From NCBI GenBank assembly GCA_034190295.1, contig JAXHSW010000085.1:1-36478 (forward strand): a stretch of DNA of 36,478 nucleotides. Reading direction: 5' to 3'. Shown piece by piece: positions 1 to 8,853 of this stretch (position 1 is the first letter of the stretch; every line of letters begins with the position of its first letter). Origin of the DNA: Okeania sp034190295. GTDB taxonomy: Bacteria; Cyanobacteriota; Cyanobacteriia; Cyanobacteriales; Microcoleaceae. A program made the position numbers and the translations under genes. The notes under the pieces were generated by a model, which was not told the origin of the DNA, ran no database searches, and saw nothing but the letters and a program-made list of their open reading frames with translations.

Positions 1-7
1 CACTCCC

Positions 8-1183
8 CTACTCCCCCACTCCCCTAGCGCGCTCCCAACTTTTATTCGCTTCTTCCATTAAACCTAAATCTCTCAAAACATTCCCCCGCTCGTACCAAGC
101 ATCATAAAAATTAGACTTAATTTCTATTACTTTGTCATAACAACCAATAGCTTCTGTTAAACTTCCTAAATTTACTAGAAAACTAGCTTTATTATACCAA
201 GCCAAATAATAATCTACCTTAATTTCTAGAGCCTTGTCACAACTAGCGATCGCCTCTTGCCACCTTCCCAACTTTCCCAGTGCTTCAGCGCGGTTATTCC
301 AAGCCAAATAATCATCAGACTTAATTTCTATTGCCTTGTCATGGCTAGCGATCGCTTCTTCCCACCTTTCTAGTTGTACTAAAGCTTTCCCACGATTGTA
401 CCAAACTTGATGGTAATCTGACTTTAGAGCTAGAGCGCTTTCCCAACTATCAACAGCTCCAACTAAATCTCCCGCTTTTGCCTGCTCCAAACCCAACTTC
501 GCCCATATTTCAGCATTACTCTCAGCAGACTGTGCTTGATTTTCCACCCCTATCCCAAGCTGACTAACCATTGCCTGAATAACTACTCTAGGGTCACTCG
601 TTTGTACCCCTAACTGTTGGGCAACAGTTGCTAATAAATTAGGGTTTTCCTGAAGTTTAACTACCAATTCTGACATTGCATCAGTGTCTTTTTCTTCACT
701 CACAGATGCTTGTGGAGGTGGATAAACGCCTACATCAGGTCCATCATATTCCCATATCGCCCCACTATCATCCCTACTTAAAAGTTGAGTACCAATATTA
801 TTAGCCATTGCTCCCAGAGATTGTAGAGAAGGTAGCGATCGCGTCAATTCAGCAAACCCTACCATTCTTTGAGCCAACTCATCATTAGGTTTAGGGGAAA
901 CTAATAACCTTTCTCCAAACCGTTGCAACCATTCCTGCCAAAGTTCAGGTTTGCCCCTTTCTCCTAATTCATCAAAAAACCTCTGCATGCGATCGGACTG
1001 CCAACCCTGGGCAACACCCTCCAATAGTTGACCAAATAAAAAATCATAATCTGTATCTGTCAGTGGGGGCAAAGATTCAGAAATTGGTTGAGTGTCCTCA
1101 GATAAATCTAGATGAGACTGAGAAAACAACCCCAAAAGTTTTGTCCATAAATTTTTGAGCCATTGCCAAATTCTACGAAGCAT
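8..1183 (-). CDS. TPR-repeat protein with conserved N-terminal domain
   Basis: A 391-residue protein starting at an ATG. Residues about 225-388 are five consecutive tetratricopeptide repeats of 34 residues, with recurring pattern A-W-YN-G-AL-LGR-EEAI-YDKALEIK. TPR arrays are protein-protein interaction scaffolds; no catalytic motif is visible. Residues 1-22 form a short basic/aromatic, partly hydrophobic helix that could touch a membrane but is not a convincing signal peptide. Residues 45-135 are helical and lack repeats. The middle (150-220) is acidic and probably a linker. The last codons lie in a CTCCC-rich simple repeat at the window edge, so the natural C-terminus may have been altered by repeat invasion. 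Partner and pathway are unknown. Confidence 0.85.
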   Translation of the reverse strand: MLRRIWQWLKNLWTKLLGLFSQSHLDLSEDTQPISESLPPLTDTDYDFLFGQLLEGVAQGWQSDRMQRFFDELGERGKPELWQEWLQRFGERLLVSPKPNDELAQRMVGFAELTRSLPSLQSLGAMANNIGTQLLSRDDSGAIWEYDGPDVGVYPPPQASVSEEKDTDAMSELVVKLQENPNLLATVAQQLGVQTSDPRVVIQAMVSQLGIGVENQAQSAESNAEIWAKLGLEQAKAGDLVGAVDSWESALALKSDYHQVWYNRGKALVQLERWEEAIASHDKAIEIKSDDYLAWNNRAEALGKLGRWQEAIASCDKALEIKVDYYLAWYNKASFLVNLGSLTEAIGCYDKVIEIKSNFYDAWYERGNVLRDLGLMEEANKSWERARGVGE

Positions 1184-1268
1184 TTGTTAAATCAGGAAGA
1201 AGTTTAAAAGTCAGAATAAAAATCGTACATAACATATTCTCAGATTCCATTTTTTTAAAGAAATTTCT

Positions 1269-1393
1269 GGGTGCATCTCAATGCATGAATAAAGCCAAAA
1301 ATTTACCGCTTTTAGGCAACAGCTCCGAAAGGCAAAAGCTCCGGAAGGGAATATATAGGAAAATAGTATTTTTGCTTGCTATGAGATGCACCC
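1269..1393. repeat. MITE family 1, copy 1 (125 bp)
   Basis: Bounded by perfect 12-bp terminal inverted repeats GGGTGCATCTCA and TGAGATGCACCC. Flanked by identical 8-bp direct repeats AAATTTCT (1261-1268 and 1394-1401), the mark of transposition. It contains the GGCAACAGCTCCGAAAGG motif seen elsewhere in the window. It encodes no transposase. The second copy is at 21259-21381. Confidence 0.9.
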
Positions 1394-1401
1394 AAATTTC
1401 T

Positions 1402-1964
1402 TTTCTAAAAATCAATAACAGGAAAGCTCGACATCAGAAAAAAAAATATTTGATTTTTACCGAAAATTTGGGTTTAAAGCCTCTCCCTTTTAGGGGGACT
1501 CTGTGTTGCGCAAAGGTATTCAACTGCTCTAAAAACCTATAGCTACTTAATTGTAGCGTTTGCACCTTTTTAACTTTCCTGGCGGGAAGTCCCGCGCTGT
1601 AATATTTGATTCAGCCCCGGAATAGACATCTCCAGAAAATCAATCAACCTTTTAATTAGAGCAGTTTTGAAGAAGGAGTCAGGAGTCAGGAGTCAGGAGA
1701 GAAAATTGCTTATGGATTCGCTCCCCCAAACAATTTTGAGCACTGCGGGTGACGGTGGGGTATTAAACCCATAAGGGAAATGATAAAAATTCACCCTAAA
1801 AAATCATTTTTCCTGCCAATTTCTGTGAAAATATCTTACCTGTTGCCTTTCGGAGCAGATGAGCTGTTGCCTACTCCTGCAAAAAATCTATATCTTTTGT
1901 GGAGAGGTCTAATGAGAACCAGAACATGGCATACTTATAGACACAGGGGGAGGACATCACCTCT
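1402..1964. other. Gene-free spacer made of repeat fragments
   Basis: No credible gene. It holds a fragment of the TTACC...GGTAA family (about 1457-1498), a solitary TAGACATCTCC end (1623-1633), GGAGTCA tandem repeats near 1675-1700, a GGTGGGGTATTAAACC module (near 1755-1770) that recurs inverted near 15747 and direct near 25430, and a CTGTTGCCTTTCGGAGC module near 1840. Open frames here are short and run through repeats. Confidence 0.7.
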
Positions 1965-2056
1965 CAGGACTTACGCACGCAGACGAAATTATACGCCACC
2001 TGTAGGGGTAAATTGCATTCCTACTCACTAGATGTGGTGCCTCTCCGTAAGTCCTG
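1965..2056. repeat. MITE family 3 (CAGGACTTACG ends), 92 bp
   Basis: Starts with CAGGACTTACGCA and ends with CGTAAGTCCTG, so it has an 11-bp terminal inverted repeat. It has no coding capacity. A longer relative lies at 8664-8800, and a lone end (CAGGACTTACGCA) lies near 5069. Confidence 0.8.
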
Positions 2057-2130
2057 CTCTGTATAAACTACAACTCCTTTGCGGGTTGAAGAAGCCCCCG
2101 TTGTCACAATCGCGCAGCGTCGGGAGTATG

Positions 2131-3429
2131 TCAAAGACTAGACATAACTTCTTTTGCTGCAGCCAAAGTTTTGTCAATATCTTCCTCTGTGTGAGCTAAA
2201 GAAGTAAAACCTGCCTCAAACTGAGAAGGAGCTAAATAAATTCCACGCTCCAACATTCCACGATGGAACTTGCTAAACTTATTCAAATCAGACTTTTTAG
2301 CATCATCATAATCGTGAACTGGGCCTTGATTGAAAAAGATACCAAACATTGCACTAATATGCCCACCACAAATAGGATTACCAGTGTCTTCACCAAGCTC
2401 TAACAAGCCATCAGCAAGTCTTTTAGTAATTTTATCCAACTGTTCATAAGTACCTGGTTCCTTTAGTAACTCCAGAGTCTTAATACCAGCAGTCATAGCT
2501 AGAGGATTACCAGATAGAGTTCCCGCTTGATACATTGGACCTGCTGGAGCCACCATTGACATAATATCCTCGCGACCACCATAAGCTCCCACAGGCAAAC
2601 CACCACCAATAATTTTGCCTAAAGTTGTTAAGTCTGGAGTAACCTGAAATTTTTCCTGAGCACCACCATAAGCAATACGGAACCCAGTCATCACTTCATC
2701 AAACACCAGTAATGCACCGTTATCTTGAGTAATCATCCGTAACCCTTCTAAGAAACCTGCATCTGGAGTAATAAATCCAGAGTTACCAACTACTGGTTCG
2801 AGGATAACACCAGAAATTTGGTCAGGGTTGTCGGCAAAAAGTTGCTTAACAGCTTCTAAGTCGTTGTAGGGAGCAGTTAGAGTATTGCTAGTAACAGACT
2901 TAGGGACTCCAGGAGAGTCAGGCAGACCCAGAGTGGCCACACCAGAACCAGCTTTAACTAGGAACATATCAGCGTGGCCATGATAACAACCTTCAAATTT
3001 TATGACTTTGTCTCTACCTGTAAAAGCTCTCATTAAACGCAGTACAGCCATACAAGCTTCCGTACCAGAATTGACAAAGCGGACCATTTCGATGCTAGGT
3101 ACAGCATCAATCACCATTTCAGCCAAGATATTTTCTAAAGCACAAGGTGCGCCAAAGCTAGTGCCTTTTTCCAGAACTTCTTTGAGGGAATTTAATACAT
3201 CTGGGTGAGCATGACCACAGATAGCAGGTCCCCAAGTACCGACATAGTCAATATATTGATTGCCATCAACATCCCAGATATATGCTCCCTTGACTCGATC
3301 GAATACAATTGGTTGGCCACCAACAGACTTAAATGCTCTGACCGGAGAACTTACTCCCCCAGGCATGAGTTTTTGGGCTGCTGCAAAAATTTCTTCAGAT
3401 TTAGTTGTATTAAGTGTAGTAATTACCAA
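2131..3429 (-). CDS. hemL: Glutamate-1-semialdehyde 2,1-aminomutase
   Basis: A PLP enzyme of the C5 tetrapyrrole pathway; it converts glutamate-1-semialdehyde to 5-aminolevulinate, the precursor of chlorophyll, heme and bilins, in the cytoplasm. At 432 residues it is the usual family length. Visible signatures are SGTEA (121-125), the DEV motif (244-246) that contacts the PLP pyridine, and TTLGKIIGGG with the Schiff-base Lys at 272. The start is a TTG preceded 7 nt upstream by AGGAG. The ATG inside that spacer is out of frame, and the N-terminus MVITTLNTTKSEEIF matches the cyanobacterial form. It is monocistronic. Confidence 0.97.
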   Translation of the reverse strand: MVITTLNTTKSEEIFAAAQKLMPGGVSSPVRAFKSVGGQPIVFDRVKGAYIWDVDGNQYIDYVGTWGPAICGHAHPDVLNSLKEVLEKGTSFGAPCALENILAEMVIDAVPSIEMVRFVNSGTEACMAVLRLMRAFTGRDKVIKFEGCYHGHADMFLVKAGSGVATLGLPDSPGVPKSVTSNTLTAPYNDLEAVKQLFADNPDQISGVILEPVVGNSGFITPDAGFLEGLRMITQDNGALLVFDEVMTGFRIAYGGAQEKFQVTPDLTTLGKIIGGGLPVGAYGGREDIMSMVAPAGPMYQAGTLSGNPLAMTAGIKTLELLKEPGTYEQLDKITKRLADGLLELGEDTGNPICGGHISAMFGIFFNQGPVHDYDDAKKSDLNKFSKFHRGMLERGIYLAPSQFEAGFTSLAHTEEDIDKTLAAAKEVMSSL

Positions 3430-3542
3430 TGTTCATCTCCTTAATTCGTTTTTATCTAAATCAATATAATAGGAGATTTTATGTTATCACCAAATTAAAA
3501 TAAACCTCTTTCTTATTTTTAATATTTACCTAATTTTATCAT

Positions 3543-3640
3543 TAGACATCTCCAGAAAAGAGGCAACAGCTCATCTGGAAGAAATAATTGATAATTTATG
3601 GATAAGAATTGATTTTATTTTTGATTTTTGGAGATGTCTA
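3543..3640. repeat. MITE family 2 (TAGACATCTCC ends), 98 bp
   Basis: Ends are TAGACATCTCCAGAAAA and TTTTTGGAGATGTCTA, a 12-bp perfect inverted repeat that extends imperfectly. The outermost TA could be a TA target duplication of the IS630/Tc1 type (inference). The interior carries a GGCAACAGCTC fragment. Other copies: 11282-11394, and a solo end at 1623-1633. Confidence 0.8.
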
Positions 3641-3813
3641 TTAGAGTTAGTGCATATTTAAGGTGAATTGTGGAGAATTATGAAGCTATTTTTTGACAAT
3701 TTCTATGTTTTATGATAGCAAAATAATTAAATTTAATTTAAGATTAAACATTCAGAAAAGACTAGGAAAGATATCCTAAACTAGGAGTACACAAATAAAT
3801 TTTTTTGGCAGAT

Positions 3814-4554
3814 ATGTCTACCTCTCAACCAGTAGTTTTGAGTCAGTCGATTCCAGTGGAGCAGGTTCGTTATAATGAACAGGGACTTGTGCCTGCTATT
3901 GTTCAAGATTATTTAGATGGTACAGTGTTAATGATGGCCTGGATGAATCAGGAATCATTGCAAAAAACTCTAGAAACAGGGCAAACTTGGTTTTGGAGTC
4001 GTTCTCGTCAGGAGTTTTGGCATAAAGGCGCAACTTCCGGTCACTTTCAGAATATTCAGTGGATACGCTACGACTGCGATAGCGATGCTTTGTTAGTGGG
4101 AGTCGAACAGATCGGAGATATTGCCTGCCATAAGGGAGAGAGGAGTTGTTTTCATCAGGTGGATGGAGAGGTTGTTAAGCCACCTGCGGATATGTTATCT
4201 CAGCTTTTTGATGTGATTTGCGATCGCCGCGACCATCCACAGGAGAGTTCTTATACTTGTAAATTATTTGCCGGGGGAGATAATAAGATTCTGAAGAAAA
4301 TTGGGGAAGAGTCAGCGGAGGTAGTTATGGCTTGTAAAGATGATGAGAAAGAGGCGATCGCTTCGGAAGTGGCAGATTTATTTTACCATACTTTGGTTGC
4401 TCTAGCCCAACATAATGTTGAGTTGCGAGATGTATATCGGAAGTTGGATGAAAGGAGACCAAAAAATAAGGCGTTGCTGAATACTGGGATGATTGAGGCC
4501 GACACGGGGACAGGGGGACAGGTCAACACGGGGATTATAGTCGATCCTTTCTGA
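3814..4554 (+). CDS. hisIE: Bifunctional phosphoribosyl-AMP cyclohydrolase / phosphoribosyl-ATP pyrophosphatase
   Basis: Catalyses steps 2 and 3 of histidine biosynthesis. The N-terminal HisI domain (about residues 10-115) has MAWMNQES, WSRSR, the metal-binding DCDSDALL and a downstream CHKGERSCFH. The C-terminal HisE domain (about 120-215) has the MazG-like KKIGEESAEVV ... EVADLFYH helices with metal-binding Glu/Asp. The open frame extends to a TTG at 3805, but I take the ATG at 3814 (246 residues), as neither start has a strong ribosome site. The last 17 or so residues (EADTGTGGQVNTG...) lie in an ACGGGGACAGGGGGACAGG repeat and look like an added tail. It stands alone rather than in a his operon. 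Confidence 0.95.
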   Translation: MSTSQPVVLSQSIPVEQVRYNEQGLVPAIVQDYLDGTVLMMAWMNQESLQKTLETGQTWFWSRSRQEFWHKGATSGHFQNIQWIRYDCDSDALLVGVEQIGDIACHKGERSCFHQVDGEVVKPPADMLSQLFDVICDRRDHPQESSYTCKLFAGGDNKILKKIGEESAEVVMACKDDEKEAIASEVADLFYHTLVALAQHNVELRDVYRKLDERRPKNKALLNTGMIEADTGTGGQVNTGIIVDPF

Positions 4555-5370
4555 TAAAATCATCCCACAATTATGCAATGCCAAAAATAAATGGTTAACG
4601 ACGGAGTCCTCAGGAGTCAGTCGGACCGCGGGTGGGTACACTTGCTGACTTGCAGACTTGCAGACTTCTGACGCGCGTTAATGCTCTGCCGATTAAATCA
4701 AAGCATTGACTGATATTGGTTTTAGCCTTTTTAGCGTCGAATTGCAGTGCGCCGGTTTGAGCTCTTCACGCTCATGCATGGAGCGTATTTTAGGCGCATA
4801 GTTGGGCAGAACAATCTTGGGACAATTCTTACTCCTAACTCCTCGCTCATATTAAATCCGTTGGTTTCTCGTAGGGGCGAATGGCATTCGCCCTCTTATC
4901 AAAATCATAAGGGTCGCGCAACCCCGCCTTTTAAGGCGCAATATTTTTGGAGAATTGCTCAAATCCCCTTCCCCTGCTGGCTCCCCTCCTGGGAGGGGCG
5001 GGGGTGGGTTAACTTCTGTACGGGCGCCCTTACAGGGTTTTGGTTATGACGATGTAGTTGATCGATCAGGACTTACGCAAAATATCAAATCATATAGAAT
5101 CCGTTTTATTGAACATAAAAAAATTCTCCAATCGTCATAACTACGCTCATCTTTGTAATTCTTTCTCCTCCTGACTCCTGTGCGGGCGAATGCCATTCGC
5201 CCCTACGACTCGGTCCTCCTCCTGACTTAACTATTCTATGGCTGTTTAACCGGATTCTATATAATTATCCATTATCAATTATCAATTATCAATTAATGAA
5301 TATACAATACCGATGCTACCGGACATGATATCAAACCCCAAAAGACGTAGTGCTATATAGCCTAGATTCG
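4555..5370. other. Repeat-dense spacer, no gene
   Basis: About 800 bases with no supportable gene. 4626-4681 is a 56-bp block present inverted at 29434-29489. Around 4913-5000 is an ACCCCGCCTTTTAAGGCG module shared with 28530 (direct) and 29580 (inverted). GGGCGAATGGCATTCGCCC-type palindromes occur near 4876 and 5184, and a CAGGACTTACGCA half-element near 5069. Three tandem ATTATCAATT copies lie near 5270-5295. Composition is patchy, from GC-rich modules to AT-rich ground. Confidence 0.7.
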
Positions 5371-8055
5371 CTAAAATCCTGTTAAAGTTTTCAGAGCAAA
5401 CTTTTGTACTTGCTCATCTAAATCATTTTCGGCTCGATCGCGCAAGATCTGGAGAATCTTAGTATTTTCTTGATATTGTTCGAGAATTGCTTCTAGAGCA
5501 GTTTGGCGCGGGTTATCCTCCCATTCTTCCTGGCGTACAAATGGATCGCAATAGGCTCGATCGCAGAAAAAATCAAACATTCCAGGATCGTCATGCCAAC
5601 CTAAAGCTAACTGCTGTATTGCTGAACGTCGTACATAAAAATTATCATCAGACTCAGCTAATTTTTTGAGCATAATAACCGCACAAGGATCGTTTTTTCC
5701 GAGCAGAGCAAATAATTCTAAAGCAGTTTGTCGCACATAAAAACTACGATCGTCGATCGCTACTTGTTTGATAATTGCTATCATTTCAGGGTCATGTTGC
5801 CAACAAATACCTAACTCAACCACTGCAGTTTGTCGGACGCACACATCCTCATCAGAAATAGCTAATTTTTTAAATAACCCTAATGTCTCAGGGTCATCTT
5901 TCCAACCGAGAGCTAATTGCTGCATTGCTGCTTGTCTTACCTCTCGTTCATCTGTAGACTCTACCCTTTGTTTGAGAATAGTCAAAGTATCGGGGTCTTC
6001 TTTCCATCCCAGAGCTAATTGTTGCATTGCTAGCTGTTGTAAATCTGGGCATTGAGCCGATACGGCCAACTTTTGGAGAGCAGATATGGTCTCAGGATCG
6101 TCCTTCCAAGTAGTAGCTAATTGTAGGACTGCTGACTGTTGTAGCTCTGAACAATTGCCAGACACAACCAGTTGTTTGATAATATCTAGAGTGTCAGGAT
6201 CGTCTTTCCAGTCTGTAGCTAACCGTTCCATTGTTGCTTGTTGCACATCAGAAGACGGATCGTCAACTGCTTGTTGTTTTAACCAAGCTAAGATATTAGG
6301 GTCATCCTTACCCTCATTGCCTAATTTAACAACCGCTGCTACTCGCACATCCGAACATTGGTCAGATACAGCAATTTGTTGCACAGTTGCCAAAATATCG
6401 CGATCGCTTTTCCCAGTATTAGCTAACAATTCCATGGCCGCTATGCGTACTTCTGAAAAATTATCGGACAATGCTGCTTGTTTAATAGTAGCGATCGCCT
6501 CTGGGTCATCTTTCCAACCTTTAACCAACATCTCCATTGCTGCAACTTTTACATCGTGGCGATCGTCAGACAAAGCAACTTTTTTAATGACTGCAAAGGT
6601 ATCAGGATCGTCATGCCAAGTAGTAGCTAATTGTTCCACTGCTAACTTCCTAGCGTGCCAACAGTCATCATTGAAAACAACTTGTTTGAGAATACTCAAA
6701 GTATCAGGGTCATCTTTCCAACCCATAGATAATTCTCGTATTGCTGCCACTCGTGCATTGGAGTTAGACAGAGCCAATTTTTTCAGCATAGCTAAAACAC
6801 TAGGGTCGTCTTTCCACCCAACAGTTAATTGTGCTACTGCGCTCTCTCCCACTACCCAACAGTCAGGAGACTCCACTTGTTGTTTGAGAAAATTCAAAAC
6901 ATCTGGGTCATGTTGCCAAAATGCTCCCAACTGTACCACTGCCAACTCTCGCATCCGCCAACATTCATCGGACTGCACAACCTGTTTGAGAATAGCTACT
7001 GTATCAGAGTTATTTTGCCAGTTTTCGATCGAGTACCCCATTGCTGCTTTTCGTACTTCTGAAGCTGTGTCTGATATAGTCAACTTTTTCATAATAGCTA
7101 CTGTCTCAGAATTTTCCCTCCAATCTTTGATTAACTGTTCCACTGCTGCCAGTCGGACATGAGAACACTGGTCAAATTCTGCTAGTTGTTTGAGGGTTGA
7201 TAGCGTATCTAGATCGTTGCCAAAATTTTCTGCTAGTTGACTCATCGCAGCTCGTCGTACCTCTGAAGCTTCAGCAGACAAAGCCAATTGTTTCAGAATA
7301 GTTCCAGTATCGATGTCATCTTTTGCCAGTTTAGCTAACTTGAATACTGCTTCAGAAGCCACATAAGGGCTTGGATCGGACATTGCCATTCCTTTGAGCC
7401 AAGCTAAAGTCTTGCGGTCGTACTTCCCATCTTGATTTAATTTTTCTATGATGATTAAACGTACTCCCCAATGTTTATCTGATTCCGCTCTTTGTCTTAG
7501 CCAGGTGAGAGTATCTATATCTTGCCAACCTTCAGCTAAAAGTTCTACTGCTGTTTCCCGCAAAGCTTCATCAACATCGGAGACAGCTCGTTGTTTCAAG
7601 AATGCTAGGGTATCTGGCTCATTTTGCCAGTTTTGGGCTAACTGTTTGAGTGCTGCATAACGTACATTTGAGGTACGATATTGATCTGCCAAAATCAGTT
7701 GTTTCAGGAAAGCGATCGTATTTGGGTCGTCACGCCAACCTGTAGTTAATTGGGTAAGTATGGCTTCTTGCACCCACCAATATTCGCTGTTAGATACTAC
7801 AAATTGTTTCAGAAAAGGTAGAATATTAGGATCGTTTTGCCTATTTTGGACAAGATATTCTGTTGCAGCTCTCCGCACATCTGGACATCCATCGGATATA
7901 GCTAATTGTTTCAGAATAGCCACAGTATCCGGATGGTTTTTCCATTTTATGGCTAGCTCTTCTAATGCTGCTATTCGCTGTTCTGGGTCTTCGTCAAACA
8001 CTACTTGACGTTTGAGGGAAGATAAAATGTGAGAGTCATTTTTGAGCATTATCAT
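5371..8055 (-). CDS. Giant HEAT-repeat protein (about 26 x 34-residue units)
   Basis: 894 residues consisting almost wholly of one repeated 34-residue unit with consensus TL-ILKQ-A-SD--S-VR-AA---LA-GWKDDPD, i.e. two antiparallel helices and a conserved K-D/H-D-P turn. I count 26 units; unit 13 lacks two residues and unit 25 is expanded by about six. HEAT solenoids are binding scaffolds, and in cyanobacteria some act as bilin lyase subunits (CpcE/F, NblB). This protein lacks enough similarity to assign that role. There is no signal peptide or membrane segment. The ATG at 8055 could be replaced by one two codons later. The neighbours give no functional clue. Confidence 0.9.
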   Translation of the reverse strand: MIMLKNDSHILSSLKRQVVFDEDPEQRIAALEELAIKWKNHPDTVAILKQLAISDGCPDVRRAATEYLVQNRQNDPNILPFLKQFVVSNSEYWWVQEAILTQLTTGWRDDPNTIAFLKQLILADQYRTSNVRYAALKQLAQNWQNEPDTLAFLKQRAVSDVDEALRETAVELLAEGWQDIDTLTWLRQRAESDKHWGVRLIIIEKLNQDGKYDRKTLAWLKGMAMSDPSPYVASEAVFKLAKLAKDDIDTGTILKQLALSAEASEVRRAAMSQLAENFGNDLDTLSTLKQLAEFDQCSHVRLAAVEQLIKDWRENSETVAIMKKLTISDTASEVRKAAMGYSIENWQNNSDTVAILKQVVQSDECWRMRELAVVQLGAFWQHDPDVLNFLKQQVESPDCWVVGESAVAQLTVGWKDDPSVLAMLKKLALSNSNARVAAIRELSMGWKDDPDTLSILKQVVFNDDCWHARKLAVEQLATTWHDDPDTFAVIKKVALSDDRHDVKVAAMEMLVKGWKDDPEAIATIKQAALSDNFSEVRIAAMELLANTGKSDRDILATVQQIAVSDQCSDVRVAAVVKLGNEGKDDPNILAWLKQQAVDDPSSDVQQATMERLATDWKDDPDTLDIIKQLVVSGNCSELQQSAVLQLATTWKDDPETISALQKLAVSAQCPDLQQLAMQQLALGWKEDPDTLTILKQRVESTDEREVRQAAMQQLALGWKDDPETLGLFKKLAISDEDVCVRQTAVVELGICWQHDPEMIAIIKQVAIDDRSFYVRQTALELFALLGKNDPCAVIMLKKLAESDDNFYVRRSAIQQLALGWHDDPGMFDFFCDRAYCDPFVRQEEWEDNPRQTALEAILEQYQENTKILQILRDRAENDLDEQVQKFALKTLTGF

Positions 8056-8663
8056 AGTGGCCTATTTAAGTTAATAGTTTTTTTAGCTTTATCTGTATAT
8101 GGGATAATTGTAGGGAAACTTTCACAGACTGAATCTATTATAAATTAAATTGCCGACCGATTATAAATTAAATGAATAGAATTGCATCCTGAATAGATTT
8201 TATATAGACGCATAATTGTATAAGTAAATCCCTAAAATTCGATAATTTAGGAATATATGTCCAGTTAGTCACCAATATATCAATTTTGCTTATAAGTTAA
8301 AAAGGAAAGAAATTTTTTATGTACAATAATGACATTATGAAATCTATTAAGTAAGTGATAGGTATCACTCCTAGAAAAAATAAGAATATAAGTATTATAT
8401 ATTCTGTTAAATTGCCAAAGTGCGATCGCTCATACAAGTCAGAGGAGACATCTACTCCCGACGCTTTAGGCTCTAACACTTTGTTTTTATTGTTATAAAT
8501 TATTGATTTTTTGGCTTTCCTGATGTGAATCTAGGATTGTGCCAAGAATCTTTAATTTATTGCTGAAACTTTAGTAATTTATAGCACTATTCAGAATAAT
8601 ATGTTACTTTTTAATACTAAAAATTATTTTAATTAATAATTAACAGTTGAAATAAATATTATT
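8056..8663. other. AT-rich spacer
   Basis: Mostly AT-rich sequence with one doubtful small minus-strand frame (8297-8479, listed separately). One GCGATCGC site lies at about 8422. I see no terminator or repeat family here. Confidence 0.5.
8297..8479 (-). CDS. Doubtful small membrane peptide (60 aa)
   Basis: A 60-residue frame with one hydrophobic stretch (about residues 27-52, IILIFLFFLGVIPITYLIDF) preceded by a polar N-terminus. I do not recognise a family. No good ribosome site precedes the ATG. The hydrophobicity may only reflect T-rich sequence. It could be the broken end of a longer membrane protein. Listed for completeness; most likely not a gene. Confidence 0.2.
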   Translation of the reverse strand: MLEPKASGVDVSSDLYERSHFGNLTEYIILIFLFFLGVIPITYLIDFIMSLLYIKNFFPF

Positions 8664-8800
8664 CAGGACTTACGCAAATCAACTTTTCAACCACCATCTG
8701 TAGGGGCGTACTTCCGCAGCTCTACGGAACGCATAAGGTATTTGCTTCGCATACTCCGCAGGTGCCCTAGCCATAAGTAGAGTCTGGTGCGTAAGTCCTG
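8664..8800. repeat. MITE family 3 (CAGGACTTACG ends), 137 bp
   Basis: Perfect 13-bp terminal inverted repeats CAGGACTTACGCA / TGCGTAAGTCCTG. The GC-rich interior includes a GTAGGGGCGTACTTCCG module. It ends 53 bp upstream of the iminopeptidase gene, so it may sit within or next to that promoter. No transposase. Confidence 0.85.
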
Positions 8801-8853
8801 TTATTTATCCTAAAATTTCCCTAAAATATCAATATAAATCTTAAAATATAACT

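Noticed and set aside
1285..1542. 85-codon open frame
   Set aside because: It begins inside MITE family 1 and runs through repeat fragments. No ribosome site or protein-like composition.
1780..2031. 83-codon open frame
   Set aside because: Runs through repeat modules and into the family 3 MITE.
4747..5049. 100-codon open frame
   Set aside because: Lies wholly in dispersed GC-rich modules that recur elsewhere, with no domain-like sequence.
6086..7162. 358-codon plus-strand open frame
   Set aside because: Antisense of the HEAT repeats; open only because the repeated unit lacks stops in that frame. The Ser/Cys-rich product is not protein-like.
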